A stretch of DNA of 17,612 bases from Porphyromonadaceae bacterium. GTDB lineage: Bacteria > Bacteroidota > Bacteroidia > Bacteroidales > Dysgonomonadaceae. Positions within the stretch are counted from its first letter, which is position 1; each line of letters starts with the position of its first letter. Of this stretch, positions 7,256 through 16,061 are shown piece by piece. The notes under the pieces are model-generated. The model searched no databases and was not told where the DNA came from. It saw only the letters and a list, made by a program, of their open reading frames with translations. The translations under genes and the position numbers were made by a program. Where the stretch lies: positions 1 to 17,612 of the forward strand of contig DPAC01000025.1 of NCBI GenBank assembly GCA_003517675.1. Reading direction: 5' to 3'.

Positions 7256-8986
7256 ATGAAAGTTAACGCTAAACTGTTATTATTACTCACTGCATCCCTC
7301 CTGTTACTCTCCTGTACAACAGAGAGAGATTACGGGACACCCGTGATGCAGACAACGATTGAACGAATAGAGCTGATGCCGGCGAGTCCCGAACCCTATA
7401 AAATCATCAACTGGAAACAAAAAGCACTGGCATTGGATGATTACCTCTTTGATATGAGCGCTGATTTACCTGCCGGGCCGCTTATATGGTTAGATCATAA
7501 TCAACGTAATATCCCTCAGGTCACTTTTGGATTGTATACTGCCATCAATGATGTACGACAGGGGCACGACAAAAACAACGGCGAATTTCACGAAAGCCTG
7601 AACTCACTCGCCGCTCTACTGGGAGGAGGATTGATGGGCATCGACAAAACAAATCAGAACGGATACAATTTCGTGAAAATGATCCAGAACTACTTCAACT
7701 CCGACAACGGCTGGAATATCATGATGAACAATACTACTCCTGAGGTGGCACAGTTAGGCGGAGGCTATGGCAGAGACTGGTGGTATGATGTTTTCCCGAA
7801 CGTCTTGTTCTACAATCTGTGTGATCTGTATCCTGACGTGGAGAAGAGTGAGAACCTGCAGAGGATCATCGCCGAGCAGTTCTGTAAAGCCGACTCAGTC
7901 CTGAACGGCAATTACGACTACTCCTACTTCGACTACGCTCAAATGAAGGGGATGGTCAATCAAATCCCGCTACAGCAGGATGCTGCAGGGGGACATGGAT
8001 ATGTGTTGTACGCAGCATACAGAAAGTTTGGTGACCCTCGTTATCTGAAACGAGCAAAGTCGGCCATTGAGGCATTGAACAGTCAGCAGGAGAGCCGGTT
8101 CTATGAGATCCTGCTGCCGGTGGGGGCATATACTGCAGCCCGGCTGAATGCCGAAGAAGGCAGCAGTTATGATGTAGGCAAAATGCTCAACTGGATTTTT
8201 GAAGGTACAACAAACAGAGATGGACGCTACGGCTGGGGTGTGATCGTGGATAAATGGGGCAGGTATGATGTGAGCGGTTTACAGGGCAGCATCACCGACA
8301 GGGGTGGTTATGCCTTTCTGATGAACAGCATCAAGATGACAATGCCGCTTGTCCCCATGGTGAAATATGAGCCTCAGTTTGCACGGGCCATTGGCCGGTG
8401 GATGCTGAACAATGTGAATGCTTCACGCCTCTTCTTCCCTGATGAGATACCGGATGAAAATCAATGGCTTCCCGGAATGCAGGATTATACCAACTCTATT
8501 ATAGCCTATGAAGGATTGAGGTATGAGGATGATTATAACAAGCCGGAGCTCTCGGGCGTGCATCCTGTAGCGCTGGGTGACGGACCAAAATGGCACGAGG
8601 AGAATCCCAAAGAGTCTATGTTCAGCGTCTACAGCACAGCCCCTGTGGGTATCATGGGGGCAATTGTTGACACGACCAATGTTGAAAGGATACTCAAACT
8701 GAATTGCAACGTGACCGACTTTTATGCAGACAATGACTATCCCGTTTATCTGCTATATAATCCATACAACGAAAGACAAAAAATCAAATACAACACCGGC
8801 AATGAAGAGGTTGATCTTTTTGATATCATTTCAAAGAGTTATCTCGCTAAATCGGTCGATAGAGAAACGGAAATTGAGATCCCTGCCGATCAGGCTGTCG
8901 TAGTGGTAGAACTGCCTTCGGGAGCTATAATTGAAAGGGATAAGGAGAGACTTTCAGTGAACGGGAATATTATTTTATACAAATAA
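7256..8986 (+). CDS. Lipoprotein with alpha/alpha-barrel-like and beta-sandwich parts, candidate glycosidase or lyase
   Basis: This 576-residue protein has a lipoprotein signal ending LLLLSC, with the lipidated Cys at residue 20. I chose ATG 7256 because it gives this perfect signal; a longer frame from 7055 would overlap the MFS gene out of frame. I do not recognise a named family. Residues about 50-400 are helix-rich, with conserved-looking aromatic and glycine patches: GGGYGRDWWYDVFPN (168-182), an alpha-hairpin motif (AAYRKFGDPRYLKRAKSAIEAL, about 253-274), YGWGVIVDKWGRYD (325-338) and DRGGYAF (348-354). These resemble (alpha/alpha)6-barrel glycosidases or lyases. Residues about 490-556 look like a C-terminal beta-sandwich ending in an IPADQAVVVVE strand. 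It lies between transporter and susC, 17 bp before susC, so it probably acts at the cell surface or in the periplasm on the PUL substrate. A catalytic role is inference. Confidence 0.75.
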   Translation: MKVNAKLLLLLTASLLLLSCTTERDYGTPVMQTTIERIELMPASPEPYKIINWKQKALALDDYLFDMSADLPAGPLIWLDHNQRNIPQVTFGLYTAINDVRQGHDKNNGEFHESLNSLAALLGGGLMGIDKTNQNGYNFVKMIQNYFNSDNGWNIMMNNTTPEVAQLGGGYGRDWWYDVFPNVLFYNLCDLYPDVEKSENLQRIIAEQFCKADSVLNGNYDYSYFDYAQMKGMVNQIPLQQDAAGGHGYVLYAAYRKFGDPRYLKRAKSAIEALNSQQESRFYEILLPVGAYTAARLNAEEGSSYDVGKMLNWIFEGTTNRDGRYGWGVIVDKWGRYDVSGLQGSITDRGGYAFLMNSIKMTMPLVPMVKYEPQFARAIGRWMLNNVNASRLFFPDEIPDENQWLPGMQDYTNSIIAYEGLRYEDDYNKPELSGVHPVALGDGPKWHEENPKESMFSVYSTAPVGIMGAIVDTTNVERILKLNCNVTDFYADNDYPVYLLYNPYNERQKIKYNTGNEEVDLFDIISKSYLAKSVDRETEIEIPADQAVVVVELPSGAIIERDKERLSVNGNIILYK

Positions 8987-9003
8987 ATTCAATAATTAAT
9001 CAC

Positions 9004-12000
9004 ATGAAAAAAGTATTTACTATTTTACTGGTAATTTGTTACGCTTTTACAATAAAGGCGCAAACAACGATTGATGTGACAGGTTCTGTCAAGGATGCAA
9101 TGACGGATGAGGAGTTGATTGGTGTAACCATCCTCGTGGTCGGATCAGATGCAGGAACCGTGACCGATTTTAACGGCAATTTCCAATTGACAGTGCCGGT
9201 CAACAGTAGATTAAGAATATCTTATGTAGGTTACACAAGCCAAGAGCTTATCGTAACCCAACAGACCACGCTGGAGATAAAACTTCAGCCGGAGACACAA
9301 ATGATGGATGAGCTGGTGGTGGTGGGTTATTCAGCACAGAAGAAATCCACTCTCACCGGAGCAGTATCACCGGTAAGTGTGGCAGATATGGGTAAGCGTA
9401 GAGTGGCCGATGTGCGGCAGGCTCTTCAGGGTCAGGTGGCAGGTGTTCAGGTGACCCAGAGCACGGGGGCACCTGGAGACGAGATCAATATAAGAATCAG
9501 AGGAGAAGGAACCATCGGCAACAACAATCCACTCTATGTCATTGACGGAGTACCCACCAGAGAGCTGGGATTTATCAATCCGTCTGATATTGAATCCATG
9601 ACCGTGCTGAAAGACGCTTCTGCTGCTGCTATTTACGGCTCAAGAGCCTCGGCAGGTGTGATCGTGATCACCACGAAGAGCGGTGTCTCAGGAAAAACGC
9701 AAATAGATATCAACTACTATGCTGGGATACAGCATGCCAGCAACCTGCCCAAAATGTTGAACACAACGCAATACATGGATGTGGTGGAGAAAGCCTGGAG
9801 TAATGCCGGCTATGCAGGAACCAACCCCTATACAGGGGATAAGGGAAGGAGTGATTTTGCCAATACCGACTGGCTCGACGAGGTATTCGAAACAGGTTAC
9901 TCACAGAATATACAGCTGACCGTCAGCGGAGGCAGTGACAAACTGCAATACCTTCTTTCGGCAGGATACCATCATCAGGATGGCATTGTGGTGTATGACA
10001 ATGACAAATACGAAAGATTCAATTTCCGTACCAACATCAATGCGAACCTGACAAAAAGGGTCAGGGTGGGAACCAATCTGCAGCTCTCTCACGCAGCGCA
10101 GGATAAGCTGTCATCGAAAGGGGATGCACCCGGCATCATTCGCCATGCGCTTCTGCGCCCGCCGGTTCTGTCGGTCTACAAGTCAGTGGACGACCCCACC
10201 TGGTCGGAGAAAGATCCCTTTACAGATCTCCCTTTTTATCTTCATAACAACAGAGACAGCGGAGGCTGGGAGAGCGATAAGTATGAATGGACGCAGAACC
10301 CGATAGCGCTGGCCCATTTCACCGATGATACCCGCTCCCATTTTAAGACTTTCGGGAATCTCTATGGTGAGATCTCCTTTCTGCCGGAGAATGAATTAAA
10401 GCTAAGGACTAACTTAGGAATAGACCTGAACTACATTCACAACAAGGCATTCTATACCAATTTTGGAGATGACGATGGCGGAGGAAGCACCATTGACAGA
10501 GGTCTGGGACGTCAGAACAGACCCAATGGGCTGGATGAATACAGGGGTGATGAGCTGACATTCACCTGGAACAACACCCTTAACTACGACAAAACGCTGG
10601 AGCTACATTCTGTGAATGCACTGGTGGGAAGTGAATTTATCAATAACTTCGGTTCGGGCATCAATGCATCGAGAAGAAGATATGAGTATGATGCAAAGAC
10701 CTTCAGATACATTGATTTCGGCAGCACGGAACAAGACCTCTGGAATGGAGGCAGCGGTTCGGAATGGGCGTTGATGTCCTATTTCGCTTCACTGACCTAT
10801 GTGTATGATATGAGGTATATGCTCACCGCCAACTTCAGGGCCGATGCCTCCTCCCGTTTTGCGAAAAACAATCAGTGGGGTTACTTCCCCTCATTGTCGG
10901 CAGGATGGAAAATATCGGAAGAAAACTTCATGAAGCAATATGATTGGCTCACAGACCTGAAAATAAGAGGAAGTGTAGGCAGGCTGGGAAATCAGGAGAT
11001 TGATAACTATGCCTACCTCACATTAATTAAAAAAGAGGGAGACAAATATCTTATTTCCAGGTATGGCAATCCTGATTTAAAATGGGAAACAACCACGCAG
11101 TACAATGCCGGTTTCGACGCGGGACTGTTCAATAACAGGCTCTATGTCACCGTCGATTACTTCCAGAAATATACCACCGATATTCTTCTGCCAATCAGCC
11201 TTCCAAGCATCGTGGGTGATGTGCAGCCAACCATCGTGAACGCCGGAGAGGTGAGTAACCGTGGATGGGAGTTTGGTGTGATCCTGCGCAACAGTGAAAA
11301 TGCATTCAAGTACAACATCAATGCGAACCTGGCATTGGTGGAAAACCGTGTGGAGAAGCTGCACCCCAACCTCCCCAGCCTGATCGGGCAGGTGACAAGA
11401 ACAGAAAAGGGACATCCGCTGAACGCCTATTACGGATATCTCTTCGAGGGGATATACCAGAACAGTAGTGAGATAAGTTCTCATCTTTTCGGCACCGCCA
11501 ATCCTACGGTTGTCCCGGGTGACATCAGGTTCAAGGATCTGAACGGTGATGGCAGGATAGACGACAATGACAGGGACTTTATCGGTAACCCAAATCCCGG
11601 CTTACTGTATGGACTGAATCTCTCAGGATCATATAGAAATTTTGACCTGGCAATTCTGTTCCAGGGTGTGGGGAAGGTGGACCGCTACAACGATTCCAAG
11701 AAGATCGTCGATTATGACACCCGGCCGTTTAATTACACGACCAACATTCTCAATGCATGGGATGGAGAGGGATCGACCAACAGTGTACCCCGGGTGAGCT
11801 TCACCGACAACGGCAGCAGCAAGGTCTCCAGCATATTTGTGGAAGACGCCTCCTACTTCAGGCTGAAGAATGTTGAGCTGGGATATTCATTCGACAAAGT
11901 GAAAAAGATGGGCCTGCAGAATATCAGGCTCTACCTCTCGGGACAAAATCTGTTTACCATTACTGATTACACCGGTCTGGATGCAGAATCGACCGACTTG

Positions 12001-12063
12001 ATGGATATGGGTACCTATCCTCAGTCAAGAGCGTTTATTATTGGTGTAAACCTGGCTTTTTAA
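9004..12063 (+). CDS. susC: SusC-like TonB-dependent outer-membrane transporter
   Basis: A 1019-residue outer-membrane receptor that imports oligosaccharides with its SusD partner, powered by TonB. A signal peptide ends at about residue 19 (TIKA-Q). It is followed by a carboxypeptidase-regulatory-like beta-sandwich (about 22-97), a TonB-box-like MDELVVVGY (101-109) and the plug domain (about 118-228) with the SusC hallmarks NPLYVIDGVP (175-184) and LKDASAAAIYGSRASAGVIVITTK (202-225). The remainder is a beta-barrel ending FIIGVNLAF with the terminal aromatic expected for Bam-dependent insertion. Length is usual. It is 21 bp upstream of susD. Having susCD at the 3' end of the operon is less usual than having it first. 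The symbol denotes the family, not orthology to the starch system. Confidence 0.96.
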   Translation: MKKVFTILLVICYAFTIKAQTTIDVTGSVKDAMTDEELIGVTILVVGSDAGTVTDFNGNFQLTVPVNSRLRISYVGYTSQELIVTQQTTLEIKLQPETQMMDELVVVGYSAQKKSTLTGAVSPVSVADMGKRRVADVRQALQGQVAGVQVTQSTGAPGDEINIRIRGEGTIGNNNPLYVIDGVPTRELGFINPSDIESMTVLKDASAAAIYGSRASAGVIVITTKSGVSGKTQIDINYYAGIQHASNLPKMLNTTQYMDVVEKAWSNAGYAGTNPYTGDKGRSDFANTDWLDEVFETGYSQNIQLTVSGGSDKLQYLLSAGYHHQDGIVVYDNDKYERFNFRTNINANLTKRVRVGTNLQLSHAAQDKLSSKGDAPGIIRHALLRPPVLSVYKSVDDPTWSEKDPFTDLPFYLHNNRDSGGWESDKYEWTQNPIALAHFTDDTRSHFKTFGNLYGEISFLPENELKLRTNLGIDLNYIHNKAFYTNFGDDDGGGSTIDRGLGRQNRPNGLDEYRGDELTFTWNNTLNYDKTLELHSVNALVGSEFINNFGSGINASRRRYEYDAKTFRYIDFGSTEQDLWNGGSGSEWALMSYFASLTYVYDMRYMLTANFRADASSRFAKNNQWGYFPSLSAGWKISEENFMKQYDWLTDLKIRGSVGRLGNQEIDNYAYLTLIKKEGDKYLISRYGNPDLKWETTTQYNAGFDAGLFNNRLYVTVDYFQKYTTDILLPISLPSIVGDVQPTIVNAGEVSNRGWEFGVILRNSENAFKYNINANLALVENRVEKLHPNLPSLIGQVTRTEKGHPLNAYYGYLFEGIYQNSSEISSHLFGTANPTVVPGDIRFKDLNGDGRIDDNDRDFIGNPNPGLLYGLNLSGSYRNFDLAILFQGVGKVDRYNDSKKIVDYDTRPFNYTTNILNAWDGEGSTNSVPRVSFTDNGSSKVSSIFVEDASYFRLKNVELGYSFDKVKKMGLQNIRLYLSGQNLFTITDYTGLDAESTDLMDMGTYPQSRAFIIGVNLAF

Positions 12064-12084
12064 ACAACTTAAATCCTATAAACA

Positions 12085-13569
12085 ATGAAATCTTATCATA
12101 CACTTTTTTTACTGGTCATAAGCACATTCCTTTTCACAGGATGTGAAGATTATCTCTCCAAAGACCCCATTGGCCTGCTGACCCCCGACCAGGTGGATAT
12201 GCAACCCACCAACACGACGGTACGATATGCCGTCAGCTCCTCTTACCAGTTGCTCTCCAGCACCCTCAACATCATCGGTGAGTGGGCCTGGAACGATGGT
12301 ACCGTCACAAGAAATGATTTTATCCTTCAGGATATCGCGTCGGATGATATGCAGAAGAAGTGGAACCCCGATGGTGACCAGGCATGGATGGATGAACTGA
12401 ACAACTTCAGCTTTATCGCATCCAACGGAGGCTTTAACGGTCAATGGGCATATAATTACGAAGGTATCTCCAGGGCCAATACCGCTATCGACTATCTTAC
12501 CAATGAAGAGATGATGTCGAAACTCACTCTCAATGCGGCTGAAATCGACAGGCTCTTGGGAGAGGTCTACTTTTTAAGGGCCTTCTACTATTTCGACCTG
12601 GTGACCAATTTCGGTGGTGTACCCTTGTTGGTGAAGCCATTAACCTCTTTTGAAGAGGCTTACGAGGTAGCGGTACGTGCTACCGCCGAAGAGGTATGGG
12701 CGCAGATCAATGAGGATTTAAACAGTGCAAAGAGCCTGCTCCCCGACTCCAGGTATTCGCACCAGGATGAGAAATGGAGAGCATCCAGGGGAGCAGTGAT
12801 TGCCCTTCAGGCTAAGGTAGCACTGTTCAATGAAAACTGGCAGGAGGTGATCAACCATATAACCACGCTTGAAGCCACCAACTATTACTCTCTTAACGAC
12901 AACTATTTTGACTCCTTCGACGTGGATAAAGAGTTCCAGGAGAAGGAGGTTATCTTCTGTTACGATCACCAACCGGCTCAGACACCCCGGAGAGGAAATG
13001 GTTTGTGCGCACTTCTGGGTTGGGGCTTTGTGGCACCTGAGAACTCATTGATTGAAGCTTTCGAGGTAAATGACCCGCGACTGTTCTATACCGTTGACAT
13101 GGAATTGAAAAACGTCAATAAATTATTGGGGACGTTGAACGGGGAATTTAAGGGCGACGATGACGCTCCAAGCAATAAAATCTATATTCGTTATGCGGAT
13201 GTAATTCTCTGGAAAGCGGAAGCACTGCTGAAGACAGGAGACAGTAAAGGAGCCATTGAGCTGATCAATCAAATCCGCCGGAGAGCACGTAACTCAATCA
13301 CTGCTGATGGCACCTATCCTCCTGAAGGCACACTGCCGGACAGAGATCTGAATGAGACAAGCAGCGCTGTCATCACCGGCTGGCTGATACACGAAAGAAG
13401 AGTGGAGCTGGCTTTTGAGTCTCACCGCTTCCGTGATCTCAAACGATGGGGCATTGCAGATGATGTTTTAGGCAGCCGGGGATTTCAGGATGTGCATCAC
13501 CTATACCCTATTCCTCAAAGAGAGATTGATAAATCGGGCGGAACGATTGTGCAGAACGAAGGCTACTGA
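12085..13569 (+). CDS. susD: SusD/RagB-like surface glycan-binding lipoprotein
   Basis: A 494-residue lipoprotein with signal MKSYHTLFLLVISTFLFTGC, the lipidated Cys being residue 20 and followed by EDYLSKDP as in most SusD proteins. It caps the SusC barrel from outside and binds the glycan before import. Visible family features are the TPR-like helices around EVYFLRAFYYFDLVTNFGGVPLL, the IYIRYADVILWKAEALLKTGD helix pair, the ERRVELAFESHRFRDLKRWG block and the terminal YPIPQREID...IVQNEGY. It is slightly shorter than many SusDs: the segment between DPRLFYTVD and IRYADV is short, which may be normal for the subgroup or a small loss in the binding region. It is the last gene of the operon and a terminator follows within 32 bp. 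Confidence 0.95.
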   Translation: MKSYHTLFLLVISTFLFTGCEDYLSKDPIGLLTPDQVDMQPTNTTVRYAVSSSYQLLSSTLNIIGEWAWNDGTVTRNDFILQDIASDDMQKKWNPDGDQAWMDELNNFSFIASNGGFNGQWAYNYEGISRANTAIDYLTNEEMMSKLTLNAAEIDRLLGEVYFLRAFYYFDLVTNFGGVPLLVKPLTSFEEAYEVAVRATAEEVWAQINEDLNSAKSLLPDSRYSHQDEKWRASRGAVIALQAKVALFNENWQEVINHITTLEATNYYSLNDNYFDSFDVDKEFQEKEVIFCYDHQPAQTPRRGNGLCALLGWGFVAPENSLIEAFEVNDPRLFYTVDMELKNVNKLLGTLNGEFKGDDDAPSNKIYIRYADVILWKAEALLKTGDSKGAIELINQIRRRARNSITADGTYPPEGTLPDRDLNETSSAVITGWLIHERRVELAFESHRFRDLKRWGIADDVLGSRGFQDVHHLYPIPQREIDKSGGTIVQNEGY

Positions 13570-13600
13570 AAAGTATAAACATACGCCATTACGAAATCTA

Positions 13601-13638
13601 CAAAGGATTGAAATATCGATCTCAATCCTTTGTTTTTT
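13601..13638 (+). terminator. Rho-independent terminator of the PUL operon
   Basis: An 11-bp perfect stem (CAAAGGATTGA pairing with TCAATCCTTTG) with a 10-base loop is followed directly by six T residues. It begins 31 bases after the susD stop, so it closes the GH130-to-susD operon and supports transcriptional separation from the acyltransferase gene. Confidence 0.85.
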
Positions 13639-13730
13639 CCCTTAAGATGTGAATTCCCGTGAAGCCATTAAACAATTTCAATTAATTGAAGGAAAATGAA
13701 TAAAAAAAATAATTTTGTGTGGGGCACCCA

Positions 13731-13805
13731 CTGCTCGCGAAGAGAGATAAAAAGAGAAGTTGTTTGAAGCGAAGCGAGTTCTTCTCTTTTAGCGATTGCG
13801 TGCAG
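13731..13805. repeat. Imperfect inverted repeat with a perfect 10-bp core
   Basis: The inner arms AAAAGAGAAG (13750-13759) and CTTCTCTTTT (13781-13790) pair perfectly around a 21-base loop. The outer arms CTGCTCGC (13731-13738) and GCGTGCAG (13798-13805) pair with one mismatch, leaving unequal internal loops. It could be an RNA hairpin, a decayed mobile-element end or an intergenic repeat. Nothing visible decides between these. Confidence 0.45.
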
Positions 13806-13897
13806 ACAGGGGTCGCGAAACATCGACAATCGAAAGATTTGGCTGTATACGTATAACTTGCGAAAGTTAAATCAAAAGCTAATTACTACGGGGTTGG

Positions 13898-13905
13898 TAC
13901 CTTTG
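13898..13905 (+). promoter_or_regulatory. Candidate -7 box (TACCTTTG) for the acyltransferase gene
   Basis: TACCTTTG matches the TAnnTTTG consensus and lies 86 bases before the predicted start of the acyltransferase. There is no clear TTTG at -33. The upstream terminator implies that the gene needs its own promoter somewhere in this stretch. Confidence 0.35.
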
Positions 13906-13991
13906 TAATATTCCCTTCAACGGCATAACCAGGGCATGTTTGATTTTTGCTCTTTGCTAATCAGAATAAAATAGTAGGCCATTGAGACGAA

Positions 13992-15143
13992 ATGATAAAT
14001 CGTATGATACAAGAAACATTAACAGACAAACCTGAAACAGACAAACAACCGGAGCGACTGAAATCACTTGATGCACTGAGAGGTTTCGATATGTTCTGGA
14101 TCATGGGAGCAGAAGAGGTCTTTATCCTCCTTGGCTCTCTCACCGGTTTACCGGCACTGCAATGGTGGGCAGGCCAGATGTCCCATGTAGAGTGGCACGG
14201 TTTCCACGCTTACGATATGATTTTCCCCCTGTTTCTGTTTATTGCTGGTGTTTCGTTTCCATTTTCTGCAAAGAAACGGAGGCAGACGGAGGGAGGCAGA
14301 CATTCACTCTACAGGCATATTTTTAAAAGGGGACTCTTGCTGGTGCTGATTGGTATTGTTTACAATAACGGCATCAGCTTCGATTTTGAGAACCTGCGTT
14401 ACGCCAGCGTGCTGGGAAGGATTGGGCTGGCATGGATGTTCGCGGCACTGATTTTTATGCAAACAAAAAGCTGGAAAACAAGGATGATCTGGTTCTGGGG
14501 ATTGCTGATCTTCTACTGGCTGCTGTTTGTGTTGTTTAAAGCTCCCGACCTGGGTGATCCCGATCCCTACTCCATGCGTGGAAATATTGCCAGTTATATT
14601 GACCGGTTGTTACTGCCGGGCCGTTTTTGTTGTTTCGAGTATGGTGAAAATGAAGGGATACTGGCATTGATCTCCGCTACAAGTACGGGTCTGCTGGGGA
14701 TGCTCACAGGTGAGCTGTTACTTACAAACAGAAAGCCGATGCAGAAAGTGTTATCTATGACCGTTGCAGGTGTGGCATTGATGATAGTTGGTCAGCTTTG
14801 GAACCTCACCTTCCCTATCAACAAGATACTTTGGTCCAGTTCATTCGTCTGCTGGGTAGGAGGATTGAGCCTGTTGCTGCTGGCACTCTTCTATCTGGTT
14901 ATCGATATCTGGAAACTCCGTAAGTGGGCATTCTTCTTCGTGGTGATAGGAGTGAACCCCATCACCATCTACCTGGCGAACAGAGTTATCGGTTGGGAAG
15001 ATGCCAACGAGTTTATCGTCGGAGGTATCGCCAACATCTTCCCAGAAACATGGGCACCTCTTATCATGTCCATAGGTTATGTGATGATAGGATGGTTATT
15101 CCTCTATTTTCTCTACAAGAGGCGGATCTTTCTCAAGGTGTAG
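13992..15143 (+). CDS. Multispanning acyltransferase-like membrane protein (HGSNAT/NagX, DUF5009 type)
   Basis: A 383-residue inner-membrane protein with about ten hydrophobic helices. The N-terminal RLKSLDALRGFDMFW (22-36) and YDMIFPLFLFIAGVS (74-88) are the signature blocks of the heparan-alpha-glucosaminide N-acetyltransferase-like and DUF5009 families. LGRIGLAWM (141-149) matches the next conserved block. Relatives are thought to pass an acetyl group from cytoplasmic acetyl-CoA to sugars outside the membrane; NagX proteins sit with amino-sugar or glycan utilisation genes. Which His would act as acetyl carrier is unclear; His69 and His72 lie in the right segment. Two in-frame ATGs (13992 and 14004) are possible and neither has a strong ribosome site. 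It follows the PUL but is separated by a terminator, so a functional link to the PUL is only suggested. Substrate unknown. Confidence 0.8.
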   Translation: MINRMIQETLTDKPETDKQPERLKSLDALRGFDMFWIMGAEEVFILLGSLTGLPALQWWAGQMSHVEWHGFHAYDMIFPLFLFIAGVSFPFSAKKRRQTEGGRHSLYRHIFKRGLLLVLIGIVYNNGISFDFENLRYASVLGRIGLAWMFAALIFMQTKSWKTRMIWFWGLLIFYWLLFVLFKAPDLGDPDPYSMRGNIASYIDRLLLPGRFCCFEYGENEGILALISATSTGLLGMLTGELLLTNRKPMQKVLSMTVAGVALMIVGQLWNLTFPINKILWSSSFVCWVGGLSLLLLALFYLVIDIWKLRKWAFFFVVIGVNPITIYLANRVIGWEDANEFIVGGIANIFPETWAPLIMSIGYVMIGWLFLYFLYKRRIFLKV

Positions 15144-15236
15144 CCGTTGATTCCATCCGGGATGATATGGATGATGCTCACATTGTATGCAAGTCACGAG
15201 GAACGCTCGTAACTGATATTCCCTGAAGGCTGGGAT

Positions 15237-16028
15237 ATGAGCCTGGCCGACAAGTTGTCCGGCAAGCGCAGCCAGGACACCTTCCCGGGAGGAACTGACA
15301 CCAACCATGATCACCCGCCTGACACAATCCATCACTGAATCAGAGCGGATGGAAGTGTTCCGTTTACGGGCCGGGAGGTTGGAAAAGGGTGAGCTTTGTG
15401 CCGTGGACTCCACGAGCCGCTCAGCCTATGGAGACGATACTCACCGACCTGAACCACGCCGGGTTCCCGAAGGTGATTCTGGTCACAGACAGGAGATACG
15501 AGTCGCTCGCCAACTTGGAGCGCTACATCCTGCGCAGGCAGCCGATGATCATGTTTGTCAAGGTGCACCAGAGGCTGGTCATGGAGAAGATCCTTGAATT
15601 GGGTCCCTTCGCGGGCTGCCCTTCAGGCTATCAAGGATGCGGGGGAACCCCTGGATGATGATGTGACAATCAAGAAAAACTACAACTGGTTCAACATCGA
15701 GTACAAGGCCTCTGACCGTACCCTTGTCGCCTTCACGGTCAACGAGAAAAAGGTGGATAATGCCAGGCGTGCCTCAGGATTCTTTGCCAACATGACCCTC
15801 GGAGTTGACATGGACCCGATGCAGGCTCTTGATGCGTATGGACTGCGCGACGAGCACAAGGGCAAGGCAAGTTTCATCACCCCTTTCGTGGGCTCCCAGT
15901 TGGATATCTGCAAGGCTTTTGGCTTCGATGTGCCGCAGGGCTGTGCCCCGGTATACCAGTCAAAAAAGAAGGCGAAGAAGAAACCGGGGCGACCCAAAAA
16001 ACAGCACCCGATTAAACTGGAGGGTTAA
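15237..16028 (+). pseudogene. Decayed IS1634-like (IS4 superfamily) DDE transposase
   Basis: Remains of one transposase are scattered over all three plus-strand frames. The order is: a piece MSLADKLSGKRSQDTF from 15237; then EELTPTMITRL through GELCAVDSTSRSAYG (about 15300-15434), holding the first catalytic Asp (VDSTS); then METILTDL through LVTDRRYESLANLERYILRRQ to LELGPF (about 15428-15609), with the second Asp (TDRRYES, normally DRGYES); then, after a one-base frameshift near 15610, AALQAIKDAG to the stop at 16028 with a basic tail (KKKAKKKPGRPKKQ). Between SAYG and METIL, and between GLRDE and HKGKASFITPFVG, blocks expected in intact relatives are missing, so two internal deletions are likely in addition to the frameshifts. 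No terminal inverted repeats or target duplications were recognised. Base composition is clearly more GC-rich than the AT-rich DNA to its right. Confidence 0.75.
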
Positions 16029-16061
16029 TTGTACAAAATAATGCAAAACTCACGTTATTTA

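Larger units (their letters stand above)
13639..13991. other. Gene-free stretch between the PUL and the acyltransferase
   Basis: About 350 bases without a convincing gene on either strand. It contains a 14-base palindrome TTCAATTAATTGAA (13677-13690), an imperfect inverted repeat (13731-13805), a short TATACGTATA palindrome (13846-13855) and a TACCTTTG motif (13898-13905) that could serve as a -7 box for the next gene. Confidence 0.6.

Noticed and set aside
11077..11484. 135-codon minus-strand frame inside susC
   Set aside because: It lies opposite well-conserved SusC sequence and shows no recognisable protein features. It is a shadow frame.
13677..13690. Palindrome TTCAATTAATTGAA, with 13 of its bases recurring at 16949-16961
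   Set aside because: A very AT-rich self-complementary word. Two occurrences in AT-rich intergenic DNA can arise by chance, and no function is indicated.
13845..13850. GTATAC upstream of the acyltransferase as a third HTCS site
   Set aside because: There is no TTTGAA at the required spacing and no second copy 21 bp away, so it does not fit the operator pattern.
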